Shown here piece by piece: positions 17,397 through 26,043 of a DNA stretch of 64,000 nucleotides. Positions within the stretch are counted from its first letter, which is position 1. Each line of letters opens with the position of its first letter. The stretch comes from JAMHWF01 sp964371405 (lineage in GTDB: Bacteria > Pseudomonadota > Gammaproteobacteria > Burkholderiales > Burkholderiaceae_C), in contig CAYJLV010000001.1 of NCBI GenBank assembly GCA_964371405.1, positions 62,001 to 126,000 on the forward strand, read 5' to 3'. The notes under the pieces are model-generated. The model made no database searches. It was not told the origin of the DNA and saw only the letters and a list, made by a program, of their open reading frames with translations. The position numbers were made by a program, and so were the translations under genes.

Positions 17397-18583
17397 GGGT
17401 CTCTCCGGTATCACCCGGCCACCGCCCGAACGGGGGACAGGTCAGTCAAATGGGGGGAATCCGATGGGGGCCACCGTCCGGGGGAATTCCGAAGCCCGGA
17501 CGGCTGGTGGTCGTGTCGATCGCGCAGCACGCGACCACCGGCGGTGCTGCGCTCACCCAGATTTGTGCCGATCCGGCCAGCGGGACGCATGCCACGGCGA
17601 AGTCAGCTCGGTCGGTCTTAAAAATGAAACGGTTGATCCGTCCCGGGCACGCATTTCTGCGATCACGGGCTTGTGGATGCCGGCAAGCCTCGAGGGCACA
17701 GCCGGCAACGGCGCAGAGGTCCAGCCTCAGCGCGCCTGATGGATCAGTTCGAGATTCGTAGCGTCATCCACTCGCATGGGTCCACCCCTGACCGAATGTC
17801 CAGGGCGGTGTCGAGTTGTCGAGCGAGGTCGTGCGGGGAGCCCACAAGGGCAAACACAGCCGCACGGTGCGTGGAACGCGTGCTCGAAGGAGGGCGGGAA
17901 CAGCGGATCGGCATCGGGTGCCGACAAAGCGTTTGCGTCATGCCGCGGCGCGTTCTCGAAGAACGCCCAGCGTGTTCGCTGGAAGGCCGCGGCGCATGCA
18001 CTACGAAAGAGATCGCTTACGGGTCATCAGCTCGGAGGCGATGACCGGGCCGATTCAGGGATCGGCGCTTGAAGGGCGGGTGACGACCGCAACGCCTTTT
18101 TGACTCCGCGATGGAGCAGGGCAAGGAGCCTTCGGGAGCCGCCAGTTGACGCCATAGCAAAGCGCGGGTCAAGCGTCGTGCATCGATTTCGGGTGGCGAA
18201 CACGACGCGTCGAAGCGCGGGGCTGAGCCGCAATTAGTTGAACGAGAAGGTCGCGAGCGAGGCGCCACGGGGGCTTGACAAGCGCATCGGCCGCCTCTGG
18301 TTCGATCCGTCCACTCGAAGGCTGCCGTGCGAGGCCGCTGCGGCGCGCAGGCTGCGATTCGAGCCCTTGACAGGGCAGGCGCCGGTGCGACCGTGGTGCG
18401 ATGCAAGACCTCCTCGCGCGACCGGCGATCGAGTCACGCTGCAGTGCGACAGCAGCGAACTCTGGCGGCGGTCCATTCCGACCTGATCCCGAAAGCCGGC
18501 ACGGAACCGGCGACATGCGCGTGGATGACCTGGCACTGCCCGTCGATGCTGGCGGGATTGCAACTTTGAAGCGGAGCTTTGTC
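17397..18583. other. 1.2 kb apparent non-coding region between integrase and parM
   Basis: No convincing gene on either strand; the overlapping short frames look like shadows. An inverted repeat GTCCGGG/CCCGGAC occurs at about 17485-17511, close to several GGGGG-AAT runs. The length, position between divergent integrase and partition genes, and lack of coding signal would fit a centromere-like (parC/parS) or origin region. This is a guess; no iterons were identified. Confidence 0.35.
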
Positions 18584-19630
18584 ATGGAACTGATCGTCAG
18601 AGCGGTGGATGTCGGCTTCGGCAACACCAAGTTCATCACCGGAGTCGCCGGGGGCGATATTCGTTGCGCCAGCATCCCCTCGCTGGCTTACCCGAGCGCG
18701 CGCGATCCCGCCACGTTGCCCGCCGCCGAACGTCGCAAGACGATGGCGATTCCGATCAACGGCCTGTACTACGAGGTGGGGCAGGACGTGGCGCTGGCGA
18801 CGGACAACCTTCGCGCCACCCACTTGCACGATCGCTACACCGAGACACCCGAGTACATGGCGCTGCTGCGGGGTGCGCTCGCTCTGATGAAGGTTCCCAG
18901 TATCGACCTTCTGGTGGTGGGCCTGCCGGTGTCGCATTTCATGGGCAAGAAGGCGGCGCTCGAAAAGGCGGTGACCGGTACGCACGACGTCGGCGGCGGC
19001 AAGGCGGTGATCGTCCGCAAGACCTTGGTCGTTGCGCAGCCGCAGGGCGCACTCGTGTACTACGCCGCAACACACCAGAAGATGGCGACCATCGAGCACG
19101 AGCAGAGCCTGATCATCGACCCCGGCTCGCGGACCTTCGACTGGCTGGTCGCGCGGGGCATGCGCCTCGTGCTGAAGACGAGTGACTCCGTCACCCGCGG
19201 GGTGTCGCACGTGCTGCGCGTCATTGCGAGCGATATCAGCACAGAGATCGGCACGCCCTACACCGACCTCGACGCCATCGATCGCGCGCTGCGCACGGGC
19301 AAGAACCCGATGGTCTATCAGAAGACCTACGACATCTCGAAGCTGATGCCGGTGGCGCACTCGGTGGCAGAACGCGCCGTCGGCGCGATGCTCGAAAGCA
19401 TCCCGGCCGACTACAGCTTCCAGAACATCATCCTCGTCGGGGGTGGAGCGTTCTTGTTCAAGAGCGCGGTGAAGCAGGCATTTCCGAAGCACCGCATCCT
19501 GGAAGTGAGGGAGCCGATGTACGCCAACGTGCGCGGGTTCCAGATCGCCGGCATGAACTACGCGCGCAGCGTGATGGAGCCGGCCAGTGGCACCGGGCGC
19601 GTGGCGCGAATGGAAGGAGAGGGCGCATGA
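18584..19630 (+). CDS. ParM/StbA-family actin-like segregation protein
   Basis: This 348-residue protein has the actin-like ATPase motifs: phosphate 1 VDVGFGNTKF, phosphate 2 IIDPGSRTFDWLV and an adenosine motif ILVGGGAFLF. ParM-type filaments push plasmid copies apart with the help of a DNA-binding adaptor; relatives of this kind are also listed as PRTRC protein D. The ATG at 18584 has GGAG 7 bases upstream. The next gene overlaps its stop (ATGA) and could be the adaptor. Confidence 0.87.
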   Translation: MELIVRAVDVGFGNTKFITGVAGGDIRCASIPSLAYPSARDPATLPAAERRKTMAIPINGLYYEVGQDVALATDNLRATHLHDRYTETPEYMALLRGALALMKVPSIDLLVVGLPVSHFMGKKAALEKAVTGTHDVGGGKAVIVRKTLVVAQPQGALVYYAATHQKMATIEHEQSLIIDPGSRTFDWLVARGMRLVLKTSDSVTRGVSHVLRVIASDISTEIGTPYTDLDAIDRALRTGKNPMVYQKTYDISKLMPVAHSVAERAVGAMLESIPADYSFQNIILVGGGAFLFKSAVKQAFPKHRILEVREPMYANVRGFQIAGMNYARSVMEPASGTGRVARMEGEGA

Positions 19631-19920
19631 CCATCCCAGCCAAGAGTGCCGGCCCGATCAGCATGCTGTTCGAGATGAATCGCGAAGACAACCCGCGGCT
19701 GTACGACGACCTGGCGCGATTCAACAAAGGCACGAAGCGGGTCAACCGTCTGCGCTTTCTGGCGCACGAAGGGCTGCTGGCGCAGAACTGGTTGCTCGTG
19801 CCAGCGATGGCTGGCGCTGCGGCTGCACTTCCGTTGCCTGCAGGTCCGACGGCGGGTGGCTTCGATCTCGGTGAACCGACTGTCACGAACCAGATGTTCG
19901 GACAGCCGTTGAGCGAGTAG
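19627..19920 (+). CDS. Small partner of ParM-like protein (97 aa)
   Basis: Translationally coupled to the actin-like gene (ATGA) and in the place where ParR/StbB adaptors lie. It has a basic centre (RFNKGTKRVNRLRFLAHEGLL) that could bind DNA, then a Pro/Ala-rich tail. No ribbon-helix-helix could be proved by eye. Adaptor function is inferred from context only. Confidence 0.5.
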   Translation: MTIPAKSAGPISMLFEMNREDNPRLYDDLARFNKGTKRVNRLRFLAHEGLLAQNWLLVPAMAGAAAALPLPAGPTAGGFDLGEPTVTNQMFGQPLSE

Positions 19921-19929
19921 GGGCGCACC

Positions 19930-20391
19930 GTGACTGGCAGGAAGCGACAAGCCCCCAAGGTGGATCGGGTCAGCGCATCCGAACTCGCGCAGATGGGCGT
20001 CTGTGAGAGGCGGGTCAAGTTCGAGCATGACCGTGGCAGGCGACGTACGCCCGAGCAACTGCAGGCGATGGAGCGGGGGCTGCGGGCACATGAAGAGTTC
20101 TACCGGGAGGGCCAGGACGTCGCACGAACTGGTGGTCGGTGCTTTGTGGCGACGCTGGTGTTCGGCGAAGCGCCAGAGACCCACATCTTGAGGTGCTTCC
20201 GGGATCAGGTCATGCGGCCTCGGCCGTTGGGGCGCCGCTTCATCGTCGCGTACTACCGGTTCGCGCCAGCCGTGTGTCGGTTTCTGGATCGCCGTCCGAG
20301 CTTGCTTCCTGTGGCGCGGTGGCTGCTTGGCGGAGTAGTTCCGATTGCCGTCCGGTGGCTTGATTGGCGGAGAGGCCGCCATGATTGCTAA
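19930..20391 (+). CDS. CFI-box C-terminal domain protein
   Basis: A GTG start follows AGGGG. The C-terminal half matches the CFI-box family: GGRCFVATLVFGE, then ETHILRCFRDQVMRPRPLGRRFIVAYYRF and a last hydrophobic segment that could insert in a membrane (LLPVARWLLGGVVPIAV). The N-terminal part (SELAQMGVCERRVKFEHD) resembles the N-terminus of Cas4/RecB-type proteins. The gene overlaps the next one, a Cas4-like nuclease, by 11 bases, so the two may work together. Confidence 0.6.
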   Translation: MTGRKRQAPKVDRVSASELAQMGVCERRVKFEHDRGRRRTPEQLQAMERGLRAHEEFYREGQDVARTGGRCFVATLVFGEAPETHILRCFRDQVMRPRPLGRRFIVAYYRFAPAVCRFLDRRPSLLPVARWLLGGVVPIAVRWLDWRRGRHDC

Positions 20392-20983
20392 CGTCCTGGT
20401 CGGGCTGCTGATGGTCGCGGGCATCCTCGGGGTCGCCTGGTCGTTGTCGAAGCGAGACCGTGCTGGCTCGGCGCCCGTGAATCTGCCGAGGGAACTGCGC
20501 GACGCACGGCTGCTGTATGCCGAGCAGTTGTTCACGGCGGCGGGCCAGCCATCGATCTCTGCGAGGGTGGACCGTGCTTACCGCTTGCCGTCCGGGGCGA
20601 TTGTTCTGCTCGAACTCAAAACCCGCGAGATCGACCGGCCCTATTTGTCAGATGTGATCGAACTGTCGGCGCAGCGCGCTGCGGTCGTGCTGCAAACGGG
20701 AGAACCGGTCGCGGATCACGCATACGTCGCGGTCCGGCTCCCCGGCGGCGCCCGCCCCAATGTTCACCCGGTGCAGTTGATGGGCCTCGACGAGGTGGCG
20801 GCGCTGGCATTGCGGCGAAAAGCTATCGTTTCAGGCAGGCTCGCGCCGACCTACGCTGGTTCGGCTCGGATCTGCAGCCAGTGTGCCTTTGCACCGAGAT
20901 GCGAGAAGCGCATCGGGCAAGGCCAGTTCCGCCGGAACGCGACTCAAAGCGCCGTCGACGGCGCGCCGCCTCGGCGGAACTGA
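20381..20983 (+). CDS. Membrane-anchored Cas4-like PD-(D/E)XK protein
   Basis: This 200-residue protein has an N-terminal transmembrane helix (residues 3-20), then a nuclease-like core with Asp64 (ARVDRAY), the E-x-K pair Glu78-Lys80 (LELKTRE) and a following helix (SDVIELSAQRAAVVL). A Cys cluster near the end (ICSQCAFAPRCEKR, C165, C168, C174) resembles the iron-sulfur ligands of Cas4/Dna2 proteins; the fourth cysteine expected upstream is not obvious, though Cys residues of the neighbouring CFI-box protein might supply that role. Role unknown; no CRISPR locus is present. Confidence 0.6.
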   Translation: MIANVLVGLLMVAGILGVAWSLSKRDRAGSAPVNLPRELRDARLLYAEQLFTAAGQPSISARVDRAYRLPSGAIVLLELKTREIDRPYLSDVIELSAQRAAVVLQTGEPVADHAYVAVRLPGGARPNVHPVQLMGLDEVAALALRRKAIVSGRLAPTYAGSARICSQCAFAPRCEKRIGQGQFRRNATQSAVDGAPPRRN

Positions 20984-21278
20984 CCAAACATCCATGCCCC
21001 GCCAGTATGTTGCTCACTTGGCCGAAGTGAACTGACTGGACGTGTTGACCCCGATTCGGCCATGCTAAAGTGACCGAGAACCTGACAGCGCGATGACCGT
21101 GAGTCGAGAGCGAAGGGTCGGTTTCGTCTCATGACATCTCACCTGTATGGAGGGGAATTTGTCGGGATGAAGCCGGGCCCCGAAGGGCAAAAGCCTTGAT
21201 TGGCGCGGGTTGCGAGCCGAAATGCATGTGATGATCGACCACATGTGAGCCCGGCCCAAGACGTCGCATGACGTCCCG

Positions 21279-21314
21279 CAAGGCCCTGATTTCATTGAAG
21301 AAATCGGGGCCTTG
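21279..21314. terminator. 15-base-pair hairpin
   Basis: CAAGGCCCTGATTTC, loop ATTGAA, GAAATCGGGGCCTTG: every base pairs, with one G-U. It is followed by TCGTTTC. The size and symmetry suit a strong terminator working both ways that insulates the integrase gene; it might be the terminator of the original neighbour gene. Confidence 0.6.
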
Positions 21315-21373
21315 TCGTTTCAGAGCGTCTCATGCCTGACCGCGAAATCCCCCGTGGAATTGGGATATAGCGA

Positions 21374-21417
21374 GGAAACGGCGTCCCCGTTTCCCTGCAA
21401 ATTTCCCATAAACGGGG
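21374..21417. promoter_or_regulatory. Array of AAACGG half-sites upstream of int
   Basis: GGAAACGG (21374-21381) and its inverted copy CCGTTTCC (21387-21394) are separated by 5 bases; a third half-site lies in AAACGGGG (21410-21417), which itself pairs with CCCCGTTT (21385-21392). This could be an operator or the arm-site for the integrase. Confidence 0.45.
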
Positions 21418-21447
21418 AACGGCCAGAGACCCTGAAACGAGGACCTC

Positions 21448-22722
21448 ATGAGACACCTGAACTACACGCTCACACCCTCCCGGATCAACAACGTCAAGGG
21501 CAAGGCGCGGCCCTACAAGCTCACCGACGGCGGTGGGCTGTACGTCCAGGTGATGCCCAGCGGCATCAAGACCTGGCGCTTCCGCTACATGCTCGGCGGC
21601 GCGGCCGGCGACGTGCGCATCGGGCGCTACCCCGAGATCGGCGTGGCCGATGCCCGAGACCGTCACTTCGAACTGCGGCAACTCGTCGAGCGGGGTCAAG
21701 ATCCCGCAGTGAAGGTCGCGCAAGAGCGCGAGGAACTGGAAGCGCGAGTCCAGCCCAAGCGGTCCGAAGACGACGTCGAGGCGTTTTCGAAGCGCTGGGT
21801 CACGGAGCGCCTCAGCACCCGCACCAAGGGCTATCGGGCCCAAATCCTGTCGCGCCTCGAACGCTTCGTCTGGCCCGCCATCGGCCACAAAGCGCTCGAC
21901 GAAGTGAAGCCGCGCCACGTGTTGGAAATTCTCGAAGCCCGTCGCAGCACGCCCAACACGGCCGAAGGCGTGAGGATCATCATCCAGCAGCTCTACAACT
22001 ACGCGATACAGAAGCTCATCGTCGAAACTAACCCCGCGCGGCCGCTGCGAGGCGTGATCGACGTGCCGCGAGCGCAGCATCACCGGCACCTCAATGACGA
22101 GGAGTTGGGCGCATTCTGGAACTCCGTAGCCCGTCAAGGCGCGCACTTCGTGACGATCGCGGCGACGCAGTTCCTCGTGTACACGATGTGCCGGAAGTCG
22201 GAGGTGATCCGCTCTCGCTGGACGGAGTTCGACCTCGCCAAGGCTCAGTGGGACATCCCTGCGGCGCGGATGAAGAGCCGCCGGCCGCATCGGGTCTACC
22301 TGGCCGCTCAGGCGGTTGAGTTGCTGACGCTGTTGCGCGCGAAGACAGGAGAAGGCAACTACGTATTCCCGTCGACGCAGCGTGCCACCGTGCCACTCGC
22401 CGATTGCACGCTCAACCACTTCTTCAAGCGGCTCGACTTCGGTGTCGAAGAGTTCAGCCCCCATGGCACCCGAGGGACCGCGGCGACGTTGCTACGCGAA
22501 CACGGCTTTGGTCGGGACGTGGTCGAGTTGCTGCTGGCCCACAGCGAGAAGAGTCAGACCGCGGCTGCCTACCATCACCACGAGCTCGAGCCGGAGAGGC
22601 GCAGGGCGTTGCAGTATCTCGCCGACCAGATCGACCAGCTCGCAAAGGCTGACCGTCGGCGTCGCGAGGTGGCGCGCGACACCTCTGTGATACCCAAAGG
22701 AGCACCGGCGATGGCCGAGTAG
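21448..22722 (+). CDS. int: P4-type tyrosine integrase
   Basis: This 424-residue protein has the DUF4102 N-terminal domain typical of P4-like integrases (DGGGLYVQVMPSGIKTWRFRY), a SAM-like core-binding region and the catalytic residues Arg249, His339 and Arg342 (HGTRG), His365 (AHSEKS) and nucleophile Tyr375. The second basic residue lies in the MKSRRPHRVYL strand. The ATG at 21448 follows GAGGA. Enzymes of this class integrate genomic islands and conjugative elements, often into tRNA 3' ends, although no tRNA is visible here. It is the main candidate for the integrase of the conjugative element. Confidence 0.92.
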   Translation: MRHLNYTLTPSRINNVKGKARPYKLTDGGGLYVQVMPSGIKTWRFRYMLGGAAGDVRIGRYPEIGVADARDRHFELRQLVERGQDPAVKVAQEREELEARVQPKRSEDDVEAFSKRWVTERLSTRTKGYRAQILSRLERFVWPAIGHKALDEVKPRHVLEILEARRSTPNTAEGVRIIIQQLYNYAIQKLIVETNPARPLRGVIDVPRAQHHRHLNDEELGAFWNSVARQGAHFVTIAATQFLVYTMCRKSEVIRSRWTEFDLAKAQWDIPAARMKSRRPHRVYLAAQAVELLTLLRAKTGEGNYVFPSTQRATVPLADCTLNHFFKRLDFGVEEFSPHGTRGTAATLLREHGFGRDVVELLLAHSEKSQTAAAYHHHELEPERRRALQYLADQIDQLAKADRRRREVARDTSVIPKGAPAMAE

Positions 22723-23098
22723 GTCGAGGCCCTGCAGTCGATGCGTGCTGGCGTCAAGCGGGTGGTACGACGACTCTTCCGGTCTTCCGTTTCGCCCCGG
22801 CGCGTGGGTTGAAGATCGACAACCCCGCGGCGATCAGGTCCTACCTTGTTGCACGAGGCCTGGTTCGACAGCGACTGGACCGAGAAGTGCTTTGCGAGCA
22901 GCTCGGGGTGCGGGCTAACAAGGCGGAGTGTGCGGAACAACGAACAACGGCGGACGACAATACAGGCGTCGGTCGACATGCTGGATGACTGGATCCGTAA
23001 CGGCGGCAAAGTAGGCTCTGTTCGCCGCCAGGCGACTGCGCTCGCGTGAACGCGGCCGATGGCTGCCCCGAGTCTTAGCAGGCGTCGGCACCGCCGCG
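22723..23098. other. Gap after integrase
   Basis: No sure gene. One weak frame of 59 codons on the plus strand (TTG at 22809 to 22988) reads NPAAIRSYLVARGLVRQRLD, protein-like but with no family match and no ribosome site; it may be a relic. Confidence 0.35.
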
Positions 23099-23737
23099 CT
23101 ACGACCACTGCACGTCGAGTAAAGCCAGCACCACCCGCGCCGTCGCGTCGACATTGCCTCGATTCACGCTCGCCACCGGAGACCGGCCGTCAAGGGCTTC
23201 GGTGGGCTCCGCCAAGGTGCGGTACACCGTCCACGGGTCGAGACCTTCCGTCGCCTGGAGCACGGCGCGAGTCAGTTGCAACCCCGGTAGCTCCAGCTGC
23301 CACTCGGGAATGCGCTGGCCGCGGCGCCCGACGTCCAGAGCAAGCAGTCTTCGGGAGGCGATGTCTTTGTAGATCTGCTGGCGGGACTTGCGAGCCAGAC
23401 GCACGAAGTCGGCCAGCGGCAGGTTGTGCGGTCGCTCGAACTCGCGGAGCAGCTCGGCGCGGCCTTGCTGGACATCGAAGGCCGTCGGCGCCCAAGAAGT
23501 GCCCGCGTGCAGCGACTCGGATTTCCGATGCAATCTTTTGGTCAGCGGCGTCTCGCTCGTCGTGTTCGTGGCGGCCGCCAACTTCTCTCGAACAAGGCGG
23601 TCAAGCTCGAACAGGAATGCCCCGCGGTCGAGAACGGTGACTGCTTTGTCGAAGCGGAGTACCTCGGTGGGGGTGACGACCGGTTGATCCACAGCCGCCG
23701 CGCCTCGAACTTTGGGCATGGAGAGCCCCGCACACAT
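23099..23737 (-). CDS. DUF2384-like (Xre/MbcA/ParS) DNA-binding protein
   Basis: The C-terminal region has a pattern of MbcA/ParS/Xre toxin-binding domains (LAEPTEALDGRSPVASVNRG, ending VVLALLDV), and an upstream segment looks like a DNA-binding helix pair (LADFVRLARKSRQQIYKDI). Such proteins are usually antitoxins for RES toxins, but no RES gene is adjacent; the nearest is 13 kb away. It is divergent from the AbiE operon and shares a short AT-rich control region with it. The start may be 23737 or 23719, since neither has a clear ribosome site. Confidence 0.55.
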   Translation of the reverse strand: MCAGLSMPKVRGAAAVDQPVVTPTEVLRFDKAVTVLDRGAFLFELDRLVREKLAAATNTTSETPLTKRLHRKSESLHAGTSWAPTAFDVQQGRAELLREFERPHNLPLADFVRLARKSRQQIYKDIASRRLLALDVGRRGQRIPEWQLELPGLQLTRAVLQATEGLDPWTVYRTLAEPTEALDGRSPVASVNRGNVDATARVVLALLDVQWS

Positions 23738-23924
23738 TATGGAGGGAATAGCCTAGTCTCCTATGTCTCGTATGTCAACTTTGACAACAAGCTATGCCAA
23801 TGCATGCAGCAGTCGCGCGAGAGATTGGAGGCGACGCCTTGATTCGCATCGGATGGAATATTTCAGGCGTTTTCTAAACATCATCGCTCAGGTTGATTGG
23901 AAGATGTGCTATTTTTCTCCCTCC
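23738..23924. promoter_or_regulatory. Divergent promoter region with TGTCAA/TTGACA repeat
   Basis: The base composition drops here. TGTCAA-CT-TTGACA is a perfect inverted repeat at 23773-23786; TATGTC is repeated just before it (TATGTCTCGTATGTC). The TTGACA may be a -35 element. AbiEi antitoxins bind inverted repeats upstream of their operon, so this is the likely operator, by analogy. Confidence 0.5.
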
Positions 23925-24680
23925 ATGGGAAGTCCAAGGCAATCTCTAATCAAACGCGTGCAAACCGAGCTGCCACGGGGGGCGCCGTTCGACCTCGACG
24001 CGCTGGAGTACCTGGGTGTGTCCGCGAAGCTTGCCGCCTACTACGCGGGCAGCGGCTGGCTGACCCGCGTAGCGCAGGGCGTGTACGCCTTCCCCAACGA
24101 CGAACTGACGCCGCATGGAGCTGTGAAGTTGCTGCAAGGGCGCGCCGCCGGCCTGCACGTCGCAGCGAAGAGCGCCCTTGCTCTGCAGGGCGTCCGACAC
24201 AACCTTGCCCCGCGCGAACTGCTAGTGCTCTGGGGTGATGTCCGATTCGAACTGCCGAACTGGTTCAAGTCGCGCTTCCCCGCCCGCTACGCGGCCGCAC
24301 AGCTCTTCAAGTGGCCAGATGCCGACATGCCGGCGCGCACGCTCGCAACACCACCCGGCGTGACCCAGGGCCTGCGCGTATCGGTGCCCGAACGAGCGGT
24401 TCTCGAAATGCTGTACGAGGTAGGCACGCACCAAAGCTTGGAGGAAGCCCGCAACGTGTTCGAGGGCCTGCGCAATCTACGCAAGGAGCTGCTCGGGCAG
24501 CTGCTGGCCTGCTGCACGAGTGTCAAGACGGTGCGGCTGTTCCTCACTTGGGCTCGCGAGACCAATATCGTGGATGCAGATGCGCTGCTTCAACGGCATG
24601 TACTGCCGACCGGGAGCGACAAGCGTTGGATCTCACGGCTCAAGGACGGTACGTTGTTGACGCTCAAGTCCCATGGATAA
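23925..24680 (+). CDS. abiEi: AbiEi-family antitoxin (type IV TA)
   Basis: Product (251 aa) has the expected winged-helix N-terminus (LGVSAKLAAYYAGSGWLTRVAQGVYAFPNDEL) and C-terminal transcription-control domain (VSVPERAVLEMLYEVGTHQSLEEA) of AbiEi. These antitoxins repress the operon and counteract AbiEii. Start at 23925 is chosen because the upstream frame is AT-rich promoter-like. Its stop overlaps the toxin start by 8 bases. Confidence 0.85.
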   Translation: MGSPRQSLIKRVQTELPRGAPFDLDALEYLGVSAKLAAYYAGSGWLTRVAQGVYAFPNDELTPHGAVKLLQGRAAGLHVAAKSALALQGVRHNLAPRELLVLWGDVRFELPNWFKSRFPARYAAAQLFKWPDADMPARTLATPPGVTQGLRVSVPERAVLEMLYEVGTHQSLEEARNVFEGLRNLRKELLGQLLACCTSVKTVRLFLTWARETNIVDADALLQRHVLPTGSDKRWISRLKDGTLLTLKSHG

Positions 24681-25587
24681 GGGCTACGCCGACACCGTGC
24701 GCCTGCTTCTGGCGATCACGCCGGACGTGTTTGCCAACGACATCTTCGCGATGAAGGGCGGGACGGCGATCAACCTCTTCGTTCGCGACATGCCGCGGCT
24801 ATCCGTCGACATCGACGTGGTCTACACGCCGTGGCAGCACACTCGCGATCAGGCGCTGCCAGCAATCGCAGGCGAACTCGATGCCATCGCGAGGCGCGTC
24901 GCAAAGCTCGGCCTGAATGCACGGAGGATGACGACCAAGGACCTTGGCGATACGAAGCTTCTCGTCGAGAACAGCGCGAGCCAGGTCAAGGTCGAGGTCA
25001 ATGCCGTCTTTCGCGGGACGGTGCTGCCAATGGAGCGACGAGCGCTGGCAGGCAAGACCGCGGAGATGTTCGGTGCCGAACTCGAGGTTCCCGTGCTGGC
25101 GGTGGACGAGCTGTACGGCAGCAAGTTGGTCGCGGCGATGGACCGCCAGCATCCACGCGACCTGTTCGACGTGCTGCAGATGTTCGACTCCGAAGGGTTG
25201 ACAGATGCGACTGTGGAGTGTTTCGTGACCTACTTGGCCGGCCATAATCGTCCGATCCATGAGGTGCTCCTTGGCACCGAGAAGGACATCTCCGGCGAGT
25301 ACAACGACAACTTCGTCGGCATGACCGCCGAAGCCGTCAGCCTCGAAGACTTGTTGAAGACACGCTCGCGCCTGCGGTCCGAGCTGACAAGGCGCCTGAG
25401 TGACAAGCATCGGGCCTTCTTGATCGGTCTGGCGCGTGCGGTTCCCGACTGGACGCTGCTGAAGTGCCCGCATGCGGCCGACCTTCCTGCGCTGCGCTGG
25501 AAGCTGGCGAACCTGCAAACGTTCAGTCAGCGGAGGCCTGCGGACTTTGAGAAACAGGCTGGCGTCTTGGAGGCGTACCTGCGGTAG
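24673..25587 (+). CDS. abiEii: AbiEii nucleotidyltransferase toxin
   Basis: The 304-residue protein has the nucleotidyltransferase motif of AbiEii/AbiGii toxins: MKGGTAINLF (GG at residues 29-30) followed by SVDIDVVY with the D-x-D pair at 46/48, then a helical core with KLVAAMDRQHPRDLFD. AbiE toxins add nucleotides to tRNA or otherwise arrest growth, giving abortive infection and element stability. It lies in a classical bicistronic pair with AbiEi. Confidence 0.9.
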   Translation: MDKGYADTVRLLLAITPDVFANDIFAMKGGTAINLFVRDMPRLSVDIDVVYTPWQHTRDQALPAIAGELDAIARRVAKLGLNARRMTTKDLGDTKLLVENSASQVKVEVNAVFRGTVLPMERRALAGKTAEMFGAELEVPVLAVDELYGSKLVAAMDRQHPRDLFDVLQMFDSEGLTDATVECFVTYLAGHNRPIHEVLLGTEKDISGEYNDNFVGMTAEAVSLEDLLKTRSRLRSELTRRLSDKHRAFLIGLARAVPDWTLLKCPHAADLPALRWKLANLQTFSQRRPADFEKQAGVLEAYLR

Positions 25588-25740
25588 CCTTGTGGGCGTG
25601 TGGCGGTCTTCGATCTGTGACGCATAGGACTGGCGCTTGAGCCGCCGATGACAACAGTGCAGAAGGCAGAGTCGCCGATTGAAACGGAGATTGCCAACGC
25701 CAAGCCAATGTGTAGGCTCACCCCCGCCAGAGGTCATCAA

Positions 25741-26043
25741 ATGCGAAAGTCCATCTTCATCGGATTCACTCTGCTCGGCGCAGCACTGGGCTTGTTCTCG
25801 TCGATGGGCGAGAGTTTTGGCGTGCAGGTTGTGATGGCGTCCGTTGGTGTCGTGGTGGGCATCGCCGTCGGTGGAGTCCTGTCGAGGCTGCGTCGCCGGC
25901 CGAGTCACGCTTCACCGATGATCGATTCGTCCGAGGCATCCGAGGACAGGGTCAGCAACTACTGGCTCGATCATGGCCGACTCACCGCGGCACCGGGCTT
26001 ACCGGATCCAGACGAGACGGATCAGATCAGCCTGAAGCCATGA
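25741..26043 (+). CDS. Small two-helix membrane protein (100 aa)
   Basis: An ATG at 25741 follows AGAGG. Two hydrophobic segments (FIGFTLLGAALGLF and VVMASVGVVVGIAVGGVL) are followed by an Arg-rich turn (SRLRRRPS) and an acidic tail. It is convergent with traG. No family is recognised; it could be an element surface or entry-exclusion type protein, but nothing proves this. Confidence 0.5.
   Translation: MRKSIFIGFTLLGAALGLFSSMGESFGVQVVMASVGVVVGIAVGGVLSRLRRRPSHASPMIDSSEASEDRVSNYWLDHGRLTAAPGLPDPDETDQISLKP

Larger units (their letters stand above)
20984..21447. other. Non-coding region before integrase
   Basis: No gene is supported. A promoter-like TTGACC ... TAAAGT (15-base spacing) lies at about 21043-21069. 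Other elements are GACGTCGCATGACGTC (about 21262-21277), the long hairpin at 21279-21314 and AAACGG half-sites at 21376-21415. This gap would be the natural place for an attachment site, but no tRNA or direct repeat was recognised. Confidence 0.45.
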
